IMG/VR virus record: IMGVR_UViG_3300008267_001644
Location: 1 to 26,123 of that record
Source: a virus
Strand: one strand, 5' to 3'
Length of the DNA stretch: 26,123 nt
The translations under genes were made by a program, and so were the position numbers. Under the pieces are notes generated by a model. The model searched no databases. It saw nothing but the letters and a program-made list of their open reading frames with translations, and was not told the DNA's origin. Position 1 is the stretch's first letter. Every line of letters starts with the position of its first letter. This document shows positions 8,017 to 13,111 of the stretch, in pieces.

Positions 8017-8065
8017 TAACAAATCATTATAAACAAATTAAATAAATAAATTAAATAAATAAATC

Positions 8066-8236
8066 ATGAGTAAGTTTGAATTAATCTTTGGACTAATAAT
8101 CCTTGCAATGTTGACAACAATAATAGTATTATGCTACCAAGTGGGGGCAGACATGACAGTAGTGTGGTGTTTGTTAGTACCATTAGTGGTAGTACGATTC
8201 ATCAGAGCAATATTATTAATCAGAACCAAAGACTAA
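8066..8236 (+). CDS. Small two-span membrane protein
   Basis: 56 residues with two hydrophobic stretches: ELIFGLIILAMLTTIIVL (5-22) and MTVVWCLLVPLVVV (30-43), ending in a basic tail (RAILLIRTKD). Probably an inner-membrane protein of the host cell made early in infection. The ATG follows a long A/T leader of repeated TAAA units. No family recognised. Confidence 0.6.
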   Translation: MSKFELIFGLIILAMLTTIIVLCYQVGADMTVVWCLLVPLVVVRFIRAILLIRTKD

Positions 8237-8247
8237 TGGCATTAGTC
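8231..8247. repeat. Perfect palindrome overlapping motif copy B
   Basis: GACTAATG (8231-8238), one central G, CATTAGTC (8240-8247). It covers the stop of the preceding gene and its right arm shares GTC with the GTCAAAACCT motif. It could be a protein-binding site or a short-loop hairpin. Confidence 0.5.
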
Positions 8248-8254
8248 AAAACCT
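8245..8254 (+). promoter_or_regulatory. Repeated upstream motif, copy B
   Basis: GTCAAAACCT followed by CATTAACAAATT, 29 bases before the ATG at 8284. Confidence 0.45.
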
Positions 8255-8283
8255 CATTAACAAATTAATTAAATTAATCAATT

Positions 8284-8610
8284 ATGAAAAAGAATCTATT
8301 GTTAGTCGCTACAGTGTTTTATGCTATTGCATCAGTTGCAACACCATTATTAGGCTTTGCATTATTAGAACCATCATTAAGTAACTTGTTGTTAATCAGC
8401 ATGTTGTTCGTAATGTCAGTGTTTGCTACAGCAATCTATTGTGACAAATGGTTACAAGAGAGGAAATGGGAAAGAGACATTAGTAAAGCATTTAAGATTC
8501 ACAGCAGGCAAGAAATGAAAGCAATGTTCAAACAGCTTGATGAAGAAGAAGAATCAAATGCTACGCTTAATGAAGTGTTTCAAAAGAACAGAAAAGAGTG
8601 GGCGAAATAG
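8284..8610 (+). CDS. Membrane protein with cytoplasmic helical tail
   Basis: 108 residues. Two transmembrane segments (~4-27 and ~33-52) are followed by a charged, probably coiled-coil C-terminal half (residues ~55-108, rich in Lys/Glu, with DEEEES). The basic N-terminus suggests both ends face the cytoplasm. The tail could bind a host or phage partner at the membrane. The gene has its own upstream motif (8245) and a terminator whose loop contains its stop codon. No family recognised. Confidence 0.65.
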   Translation: MKKNLLLVATVFYAIASVATPLLGFALLEPSLSNLLLISMLFVMSVFATAIYCDKWLQERKWERDISKAFKIHSRQEMKAMFKQLDEEEESNATLNEVFQKNRKEWAK

Positions 8611-8622
8611 TCCACTCTTTGT
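8593..8622 (+). terminator. Terminator hairpin
   Basis: AAAGAGTGG (8593-8601) pairs with CCACTCTTT (8612-8620), 9 base pairs. The preceding gene's stop lies in the loop. Confidence 0.6.
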
Positions 8623-8630
8623 TACAGTTT

Positions 8631-8648
8631 GTCAAAACCTTTCTTAAC
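8631..8648 (+). promoter_or_regulatory. Repeated upstream motif, copy C
   Basis: GTCAAAACCTTTCTTAAC, 37 bases before the ATG at 8686. Shares CAAAACCTTTCTTA with copy E exactly. Confidence 0.55.
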
Positions 8649-8685
8649 ATATTAATTATTTTATTCACAATTTAAATTAAATCTT

Positions 8686-9018
8686 ATGCTAAAGATTAAA
8701 ATTCCTTTCGGTTTCAAAATGATTCAAATCGAAAATCACCTGGTAATTTACACAGGCAAAATCAGAATTAAGGCAGAACCTGATGCTTTAAGGCTTGCAT
8801 TACAGAATTACGTAGAGCACCTGACATTCGTACAATCAAGAGGTTCAGGCACTTGCACTACAATCACATTCTGCACAACCAATGTAATCCTGAAGAATCA
8901 GCTAATGGATGCAATCAATCGAACGCTTGCAAGTATAATGCATGCTCGCATTGACAGGAAATACAACCGTTATGCAACCTTTGATGCTGAAAACATTGAA
9001 GACTATTTTGCATTCTAA
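8686..9018 (+). CDS. Hypothetical early-region protein
   Basis: 110 residues, mixed alpha/beta, basic, with two strands at the N-terminus (MLKIKIPFGFKMIQIENHLVIYT) and a helical middle. No domain recognised; the C-terminus ends DYFAF. The bases spanning its stop codon (TTGCATTCTAATTCATCA, 9008-9025) are repeated identically at the end of the gene at 9801. It has its own upstream motif copy and terminator, forming a single-gene cassette. Confidence 0.6.
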   Translation: MLKIKIPFGFKMIQIENHLVIYTGKIRIKAEPDALRLALQNYVEHLTFVQSRGSGTCTTITFCTTNVILKNQLMDAINRTLASIMHARIDRKYNRYATFDAENIEDYFAF

Positions 9019-9027
9019 TTCATCATC

Positions 9028-9055
9028 AAGAGCCCTCATAAAAGGGGGCTCTTTT
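9028..9055 (+). terminator. Intrinsic terminator
   Basis: AAGAGCCC (9028-9035) pairs with GGGCTCTT (9046-9053), extended by two further pairs (9036-9037 with 9044-9045), with a run of T at the end. Confidence 0.8.
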
Positions 9056-9071
9056 AAACTCTTTTATTATT

Positions 9072-9254
9072 ATGAAAAAGCAAGAACATGTTGTAATTCG
9101 TGGTTGGTTCTATAACTCAGACCGTTTTTCTAAGAGTGTTAAACTACGAATAATTACAAGAACTGATTGGTTAATAAACTATGGTTTTAATTTTGACCTT
9201 CTATTTGAGGGTTCAAAAACAGGCTGTCAAAAGTTTATTAAATCAGCACGCTAA
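9072..9254 (+). CDS. Hypothetical small basic protein
   Basis: 60 residues, basic and aromatic (MKKQEHVVIRGWFYNSDRF). No family recognised. It lies between two terminators with no obvious motif copy of its own, so it may depend on read-through from upstream. Confidence 0.5.
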   Translation: MKKQEHVVIRGWFYNSDRFSKSVKLRIITRTDWLINYGFNFDLLFEGSKTGCQKFIKSAR

Positions 9255-9271
9255 AAGTATTTCTTTAGCAA

Positions 9272-9301
9272 GAGAGTCTCAACAGAAATGTTGAGGCTTT
9301 C
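9272..9301 (+). terminator. Terminator-like hairpin
   Basis: GAGAGTCTCAACA (9272-9284), loop GAAA, TGTTGAGGCTTTC (9289-9301), 13 pairs including wobbles. The ATG at 9288 falls inside the hairpin, so a longer start for the next gene is rejected. Confidence 0.6.
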
Positions 9302-9332
9302 TGCTAATATATATAAAAAAGTTATAAAGCAT

Positions 9333-9358
9333 GTATATATAAGCACTCATATATATAC
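9333..9358. repeat. AT inverted repeat in intergenic region
   Basis: GTATATATA (9333-9341) and TATATATAC (9350-9358), a perfect 9-base inverted repeat with an 8-base spacer, followed by a third CATATATATC-like copy near 9362. The 210-base gap between genes at 9255-9464 holds this repeat, the terminator at 9272 and motif copy D. Confidence 0.55.
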
Positions 9359-9427
9359 AACATATATATCAAAGCTTTTCAGGGGGCCACAGCCTTTGTT
9401 TTATTCAAAACCTTTTTTCTTTAGTCC

Positions 9428-9449
9428 GTCTCAAGACCTTTCTTACAAT
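9428..9449 (+). promoter_or_regulatory. Repeated upstream motif, copy D
   Basis: GTCTCAAGACC followed by TTTCTTACAAT, 15 bases before the ATG at 9465. With its flank (TTAGTCC) it is nearly identical to copy E. Confidence 0.6.
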
Positions 9450-9464
9450 CTAAATTATTTACAT

Positions 9465-9692
9465 ATGAGACAGTATTACATTGGACAACACATTGTCTAC
9501 ATGAAAAGATATTGGGTTGTTACCAAAATCTCAAGAGACAGCATTGAGGTGAAGAGCTTAAAATCTAATGCTAAAGGCTGGCATAGAATGCTAACATTCT
9601 ATAATGATATTCCAACACCAATGAATTGGGCTGTTAAGATATCAGACTACGAAGCTCTACTCAAAGATAAACTACCATCTATTGAATTGTAA
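9465..9692 (+). CDS. Hypothetical small protein
   Basis: 75 residues from the ATG at 9465 (MRQYYIGQHIVYMKRYWVV). An upstream in-frame ATG at 9288 lies in a terminator hairpin and would run through motif D, so it is rejected. The fold looks beta-rich, like a small barrel (IGQHIVYMKRYWVVTKISRD), then a helix. No family recognised. Its last codons form the left arm of the terminator at 9671. Confidence 0.6.
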   Translation: MRQYYIGQHIVYMKRYWVVTKISRDSIEVKSLKSNAKGWHRMLTFYNDIPTPMNWAVKISDYEALLKDKLPSIEL

Positions 9693-9706
9693 TAGGTGGT
9701 AGTTTT
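9671..9706 (+). terminator. Intrinsic terminator
   Basis: ACTACCATCTATT (9671-9683) pairs over 13 positions with AATAGGTGGTAGT (9691-9703), ending in TTTT. Its left arm is coding sequence. Confidence 0.8.
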
Positions 9707-9727
9707 CAATTGTCTACTTTTTGGTCC

Positions 9728-9749
9728 ATCTCAAAACCTTTCTTACAAT
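9728..9749 (+). promoter_or_regulatory. Repeated upstream motif, copy E
   Basis: ATCTCAAAACC followed by TTTCTTACAAT, with TTGGTCC before it; 51 bases before the ATG at 9801. Confidence 0.6.
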
Positions 9750-9800
9750 ATAATTAATCATCAAAGTGCTTGCGACACATTAAACACTGCAATCTTAATC

Positions 9801-10205
9801 ATGGCTAAAAACTATGTAATCAACAATGGTAACTTCACACCAAACGGTAATTTCTCAGGCTACACAGCATTGGGTGTTAGGGTGCACTTCCACAAGCGTC
9901 AAATGGATGCATTAGGTTGGAAGACTGATGCTGAAATCAAATTCCCTTTCTATTCAATTGCTGAAGACAAAGAAATTGGTCAGCTTGATAGCAATGGTCA
10001 GGCAGTAGTTGATGCGAATGGTGTTGCTGTAACTTCCAAGCGTCTAACTGCATTGAGTGCTTTCATTGATAGAAATGCAATTAAGCAAGCTCATGCTGAT
10101 AGTGCACTATTGGACATTGAAATTGCTCAGGAGATTAAAGCACAAGCTTCTTCTGCAGGTCTTTCTGAAAGTGCAATTGATGCTCTACAGAGTGTTGCAT
10201 TCTAA
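9801..10205 (+). CDS. Hypothetical early-region protein
   Basis: 134 residues from the ATG at 9801 (MAKNYVINNGNFTPNG). A longer in-frame start would run through motif E and is rejected. The first half looks beta-rich with Gly/Asn turns; the second half is helical and Ala-rich, ending SVAF. No family recognised. Its codon use is more GC- and Ala-rich than its neighbours, as in highly expressed proteins. The stop-codon region repeats that of the gene at 8686 over 18 identical bases. A strong terminator follows. Confidence 0.65.
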   Translation: MAKNYVINNGNFTPNGNFSGYTALGVRVHFHKRQMDALGWKTDAEIKFPFYSIAEDKEIGQLDSNGQAVVDANGVAVTSKRLTALSAFIDRNAIKQAHADSALLDIEIAQEIKAQASSAGLSESAIDALQSVAF

Positions 10206-10214
10206 TTCATCAGG

Positions 10215-10250
10215 AAAAGGGTCTCTCATTAAGGGAGACTCTTTTCTTTT
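10215..10250 (+). terminator. Intrinsic terminator
   Basis: AAAAGGGTCTCTC (10215-10227) pairs over 13 positions with the segment 10233-10245, then a T-rich tail. Confidence 0.8.
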
Positions 10251-10275
10251 AATCAACAGAATGATGCAATCAGCC

Positions 10276-10284
10276 TCAAAACCT
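10276..10284 (+). promoter_or_regulatory. Repeated upstream motif, copy F (short)
   Basis: TCAAAACCT, followed by an AT run (GTATATATATGG) rather than TTTCTTA. It lies eight bases before a possible 35-residue gene. Confidence 0.3.
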
Positions 10285-10292
10285 GTATATAT

Positions 10293-10400
10293 ATGGGTGG
10301 GCATTATGAAATGTTGCTTTGGGTGGGGATTTACATTAACATTTATGTGAATATTGAAGGTGATGTGAAACCCCTTTTGGAATACAAACACTATTTTTAA
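10293..10400 (+). CDS. Possible 35-residue peptide
   Basis: Open frame MGGHYEMLLWVGIYINIYVN continuing to KHYF, with a hydrophobic centre (MLLWVGIYINIYV) that could span or touch a membrane. It fills the gap between a terminator and the next gene and follows motif copy F. There is no other support, so it may be a chance frame. Confidence 0.3.
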   Translation: MGGHYEMLLWVGIYINIYVNIEGDVKPLLEYKHYF

Positions 10401-10446
10401 CCAATGCAATATACGAGGATATGTTGCATACATATAGCATTAAGTT

Positions 10447-10683
10447 ATGAAAAGAACATCATTACAAGATTGTATATCTCTAGGGAATAATAAAGTTGAT
10501 AACAATAGTCTTTATGTGGTTATTGATAGTGAACGTAATAGTGGTAATAGAGCTGGGTCATTTAATATTGCTTATGAAGGAGGATTTCTTGAGCATATTG
10601 GTGATACATTCTATAAGGTGAAAAGAATAGTTGCTGATAACCTTGGACTTGTTATACTATCTGATTATCCTGTTGAGATGTAA
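10447..10683 (+). CDS. Hypothetical small protein
   Basis: 78 residues, MKRTSLQDCISLGNNKVDNN, mostly beta by appearance (SLYVVIDSERN; GDTFYKVKRIVADNLGLVILSDYPVEM). No family recognised. It is followed at once by the structured RNA region at 10688. Confidence 0.6.
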   Translation: MKRTSLQDCISLGNNKVDNNSLYVVIDSERNSGNRAGSFNIAYEGGFLEHIGDTFYKVKRIVADNLGLVILSDYPVEM

Positions 10684-10687
10684 TTAT

Positions 10688-10707
10688 ATGGGCTGTAACA
10701 GGCCCAT
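10688..10707 (+). other. 5' hairpin of the structured RNA region
   Basis: ATGGGC (10688-10693) pairs with GCCCAT (10702-10707). Its left arm overlaps GGCTGTA (10691-10697), which can pair instead with TACAGCC (10803-10809). Confidence 0.5.
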
Positions 10708-10760
10708 TTCTATTTTCCTTTCAAGAGGAACTAATGGTTCGAGTCCATTAATAGAAGCAC
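10708..10760 (+). ncRNA. tRNA-like element without D arm
   Basis: A 7-pair acceptor-like stem, TTCTATT (10708-10714)/AATAGAA (10750-10756), encloses a 5-pair arm TTCCT (10715-10719)/AGGAA (10726-10730) with loop TTCAAG. Two bases later comes a T-type arm: AATGG (10733-10737), loop TTCGAGT (10738-10744), CCATT (10745-10749), joined directly to the acceptor strand as in real tRNA. GGTTCGAGTCC is the canonical T-arm consensus. There is no D arm, the middle loop has six bases rather than seven, and the 3' end reads GCAC, not CCA. It could be a tRNA mimic, a degenerate tRNA or part of a regulatory RNA. Confidence 0.5.
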
Positions 10761-10783
10761 AATATATCTGGACGTATATTGTA
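10760..10783 (+). other. Hairpin 3' of the tRNA-like element
   Basis: ACAATATA (10759-10763 region to 10766) pairs with TATATTGT (10775-10782), eight perfect pairs around the loop TCTGGACG. It stands between the tRNA-like fold and the terminator. Confidence 0.5.
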
Positions 10784-10805
10784 CAGTTAGATACATTTGA
10801 CATAC

Positions 10806-10836
10806 AGCCTGATATTTCTATATTGGGCTCTTTTTT
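10806..10836 (+). terminator. Terminator of the structured RNA region
   Basis: AGCCT (10806-10810) pairs with GGGCT (10825-10829), followed by CTCTTTTTT-like T run. Its left arm overlaps TACAGCC, which can pair with upstream GGCTGTA, so termination could be conditional. Confidence 0.55.
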
Positions 10837-10903
10837 ATTTATTCACATTGTTTACCTCATTAATAAGGGAAACATTTTTATTCACACATTAAATAAAATT
10901 AAC

Positions 10904-11182
10904 ATGGAAACAATTATTAAAGGCAAAAAGCTGCCTAGTTTAGAGATTAGAAGTCCTAAGGTGAGAAAACTCTTAGAAGATCTTCGTATTGATTACAAGA
11001 TTGACCCTCGTGAAAATATAGTTTTATTTGATTTCAAAGAGTTTGATTTTTCCATTAAGAGAGCTAGTGGATTGGATTATTTCATCACTAAAATGATACA
11101 CAAAGCATATCAAGATGGATATAAAGCAGGTGCTAAATCATTAGGTAGGTCACTCATCTATATTATTAATAATAACACTTAA
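10904..11182 (+). CDS. Hypothetical basic protein
   Basis: 92 residues from the ATG at 10904 (METIIKGKKLPSLEIRSPKV). The frame is open further upstream but that part covers the structured RNA, so the later ATG with its A/T leader is chosen. Basic, mixed alpha/beta, with a helical C-terminal part (ITKMIHKAYQDGYKAGAKSLG). No family recognised; nucleic acid binding is conceivable from charge alone. Confidence 0.6.
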   Translation: METIIKGKKLPSLEIRSPKVRKLLEDLRIDYKIDPRENIVLFDFKEFDFSIKRASGLDYFITKMIHKAYQDGYKAGAKSLGRSLIYIINNNT

Positions 11183-11191
11183 ATAGTTATT

Positions 11192-11264
11192 AAAGAGTCT
11201 TGTATTTGTAGAAATACAGGTTTCGGTTAGGTCGCCTGGTGTTTCCACACTGGGCTCTCTTTTA
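11192..11264 (+). terminator. Branched hairpin/terminator structure
   Basis: AAAGAG (11192-11197)/CTCTTT (11257-11262) can enclose two hairpins: CTTGTATTT (11199-11207) with AAATACAGG (11212-11220), and CCTGGTGT (11235-11242) with ACACTGGG (11247-11254). It ends with GGGCTCTCTTTT, as does the terminator at 10836. This is more elaborate than a simple terminator and may be an RNA element. Confidence 0.5.
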
Positions 11265-11297
11265 AATTATTATTTATTCACATATAAAATTAAAACG

Positions 11298-11403
11298 ATG
11301 GCTATTCATTAGTCTTATGACTTGTGCAGGTTATATTGCAGGCTTATTATATTACAACAATTATTTAACAATTAAAAAGAAAAAAAATGCAGGAAACTAT
11401 TAA
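11298..11403 (+). pseudogene. Small membrane peptide gene, apparently frameshifted
   Basis: An ATG at 11298 with a good leader reaches a stop after four codons. In the next frame the sequence continues open as LFISLMTCAGYIAGLLYYNN and a Lys-rich tail, a plausible single-span membrane peptide; the same frame has its own ATG at 11317 (28 residues). A single-base change would join them. It overlaps the start of lipoprotein 2. Either the short form from 11317 is the gene or the locus is broken. Confidence 0.3.
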
Positions 11404-11542
11404 AAAAGTATTAATTGTATTATTTTTGCTATTGGGATTATTGTACACTATTCTAATGAGCTCATGTAGGACTTCTGGTTATGGCTGTGATGGTAAATCC
11501 ACATGGAAACAGACACAGAAAAGAGCTAATAGAATGTATTAA
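11387..11542 (+). CDS. Mini-lipoprotein 2 (paralogue of lipoprotein 1)
   Basis: 51 residues with a hydrophobic signal (VLIVLFLLLGLLYTIL) and lipobox LMSSC, Cys27 being the predicted lipidation site at the same residue number as in lipoprotein 1. The mature part starts CRTSGYGCDGKS, matching CTTTGYGCNGRS of the first protein, and ends in a basic tail. It is exported and envelope-anchored if processed. The repeat of this rare motif within 3.5 kb points to duplication and to a conserved role for the GYGC loop, which may form a disulfide (inference). Confidence 0.7.
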   Translation: MQETIKKVLIVLFLLLGLLYTILMSSCRTSGYGCDGKSTWKQTQKRANRMY

Positions 11543-11552
11543 TGACATTTTG

Positions 11553-11590
11553 TGTGAGCCCTGAAACTTGAGAGAGTGTAGGGGCTTACA
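11553..11590 (+). other. Hairpin in leader of the DnaJ-zinc-type gene
   Basis: TGTGAGCCC (11553-11561) pairs with GGGCTTACA (11582-11590), nine pairs with one G-U. No T run follows, so it may be a 5'UTR structure or the end of the preceding transcript. Confidence 0.45.
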
Positions 11591-11616
11591 TTCCATTAAA
11601 ATCTAACACACATAAT

Positions 11617-12267
11617 ATGTTCACACAAGCAAAACTCATTTTACAATCTTACAAACCTCTAAAACTAGAGAAAGGAATGTGGTTCCTTGCAACACACCAC
11701 GATCAAGTGTCTGTTTATGAATTAGGATATAGCATATATTCTGATGAACAAATGGAAACTTTTTTACAGCTTAATGGCTATCCTGTAGAGCCATATTTAT
11801 ACATTGTAGGTAATCCTAACATCCCTGATGAAACATTCCTAATAGCTACACCTGAACAAATAGGTTGGTTTGATGAAGGAGAACACACTGATGAGATGCA
11901 TGACATATCTATTAAGGAAATTAATAATATTCTTGATAATGATGGCTATTGTCAGATGGAAGTGGAAGAAGAAAACCTAGATGATGATGAAGCTCAAGAG
12001 GAATATATAAACATTGTTCCTGTTCTGACGCAATACAAGGTAACCATTAGATATGAATATGAGGACGATGAACCAGAATACATTCTAGAGGGTGATGAGG
12101 AGTTTGATATGGATGATTATAGATGTGAGATATGTAATGGTACAGGAGAAGCTTATGCTGATGGTGTGAGCTGTTCATCTTGTAATGGTAGTGGTAGTTC
12201 ATATAAAGGTGGTGGTGGAGATGATGAGCCTGATGATTGGGAATATTATTCAAGTTATGATTATTAA
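11617..12267 (+). CDS. Acidic protein with DnaJ-type zinc knuckles
   Basis: 216 residues. The N-terminal ~110 residues are an unrecognised alpha/beta region, followed by a long acidic segment (~115-168). The C-terminus carries two CxxCxGxG repeats typical of DnaJ zinc fingers: C170EIC173NGTG and C186SSC189NGSG, then a Gly/Asp/Tyr-rich tail. One zinc bound by both knuckles is expected. There is no J domain, so it is not a full DnaJ. It may bind unfolded or partner proteins or act as a scaffold (inference). The gene stands alone with its own structured leader. Confidence 0.65.
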   Translation: MFTQAKLILQSYKPLKLEKGMWFLATHHDQVSVYELGYSIYSDEQMETFLQLNGYPVEPYLYIVGNPNIPDETFLIATPEQIGWFDEGEHTDEMHDISIKEINNILDNDGYCQMEVEEENLDDDEAQEEYINIVPVLTQYKVTIRYEYEDDEPEYILEGDEEFDMDDYRCEICNGTGEAYADGVSCSSCNGSGSSYKGGGGDDEPDDWEYYSSYDY

Positions 12268-12284
12268 TCATTTAAACAAATTTT

Positions 12285-12455
12285 ATGAAACAGTTATTAC
12301 TAATACTGTTTGGTCATAAGCCTAAAACAACAGAGCTTAGACCAACAACAAAGTTCAAAACAACAATTCCTAACAATAGACTTTCCCTTCAAGAGTGGGT
12401 GAAAGAATTCAATGTAGGAATGATGTATGACAGAAAGATAATATATATGGGTTAG
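12285..12455 (+). CDS. Hypothetical small basic protein
   Basis: 56 residues, MKQLLLILFGHKPKTTELRP, basic, ending VGMMYDRKIIYMG. The hydrophobic start is too short for a sure signal peptide. It lies 17 bases after the preceding stop with an A/T leader and ends before a strong terminator. Confidence 0.5.
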   Translation: MKQLLLILFGHKPKTTELRPTTKFKTTIPNNRLSLQEWVKEFNVGMMYDRKIIYMG

Positions 12456-12471
12456 TTTTTGTGTGTGGATT

Positions 12472-12508
12472 AAGGCTCTCAACATTAATTTGTTGGGAGC
12501 TTTTTTTA
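12472..12508 (+). terminator. Intrinsic terminator
   Basis: GCTCTCAACA (12475-12484) pairs with TGTTGGGAGC (12491-12500), followed by seven T. Confidence 0.85.
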
Positions 12509-12528
12509 TTTATCTAAGTTCTAAACAT

Positions 12529-13089
12529 ATGGCAGAAAGAAAACTATCTTACAGAGAAGCCTCTAACAAAAAGAAGGTGAGAGAATTCTTATTCTCATTA
12601 TTTGCTCAACAGCAGCTTGATAAGGTTGTTGGACTAGCTGGTCCAGATGTGGATGATTATATAAAGTTCTGTAAATCAAAGGGTTATACAGAGTTTGAGA
12701 TATATGAGAACCACGTTCCTACAATCATTGATCAAATTAAGTTCCTTAGGACAAAGGCTAGAATAAGCCTTACATACGGTAATATTCTCAATGCACATCC
12801 TGACAGAGAGAAAGTTTTATATGACCTTGATTATTGTGTAACTGTAAAGTTTATGCGTTCACATTTAAAGAAGTTCAATAAAAACTTCATTATGACATTC
12901 GCTAGAAGGATTAGTGATAAAGAGACATTCGATTCATTCTTTAAAGCTAAAGGAGAGAAATTAAAATCTGTTCTTACGCTATTTACACCAATCAAACATT
13001 CCATCTTGACCACAGAAGAAGGAAATGAGTATTATTATGTGGAATATCGTGACACATCAAACATGTGTTGTTTTGCAAAAACCAATTAA
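12529..13089 (+). CDS. Rossmann-like protein, possibly methyltransferase-related
   Basis: 186 residues from the ATG at 12529. An in-frame ATG at 12463 lies before the terminator and is rejected. The order of predicted elements fits a class I SAM methyltransferase core: strand VVGLAGPD (33-40), helix, strand FEIYEN (56-61) ending in an acid, strand with YGNIL (83-87), strand VLYDLDYC (96-103), helix, strand NFIMTFARR (119-127). The usual GxGxG loop is replaced by GLAGPD, so activity is uncertain. It may be a DNA-modifying or inactive member; the family call rests on topology only. Confidence 0.45.
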   Translation: MAERKLSYREASNKKKVREFLFSLFAQQQLDKVVGLAGPDVDDYIKFCKSKGYTEFEIYENHVPTIIDQIKFLRTKARISLTYGNILNAHPDREKVLYDLDYCVTVKFMRSHLKKFNKNFIMTFARRISDKETFDSFFKAKGEKLKSVLTLFTPIKHSILTTEEGNEYYYVEYRDTSNMCCFAKTN

Positions 13090-13111
13090 TCATCAATTAA
13101 ATTCAAACAAA

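Noticed and set aside
9288-9464. Upstream extension of the gene at 9465
   Set aside because: It would start inside a terminator hairpin and translate the AT inverted repeat and motif D.
10690-10760. Complete canonical tRNA including the hairpin at 10688 as D arm
   Set aside because: An acceptor strand 5' of that hairpin would have to read TTCTATT, but the bases there (TAATTATA) do not pair; the matching strand is after it.
10792-10799. TACATTTG as a host-type -7 element
   Set aside because: No TTTG lies 19-21 bases upstream.
10631-10903. Upstream extension of the gene at 10904
   Set aside because: The frame is open by chance through the structured RNA and a terminator; the ATG at 10904 has the typical leader.
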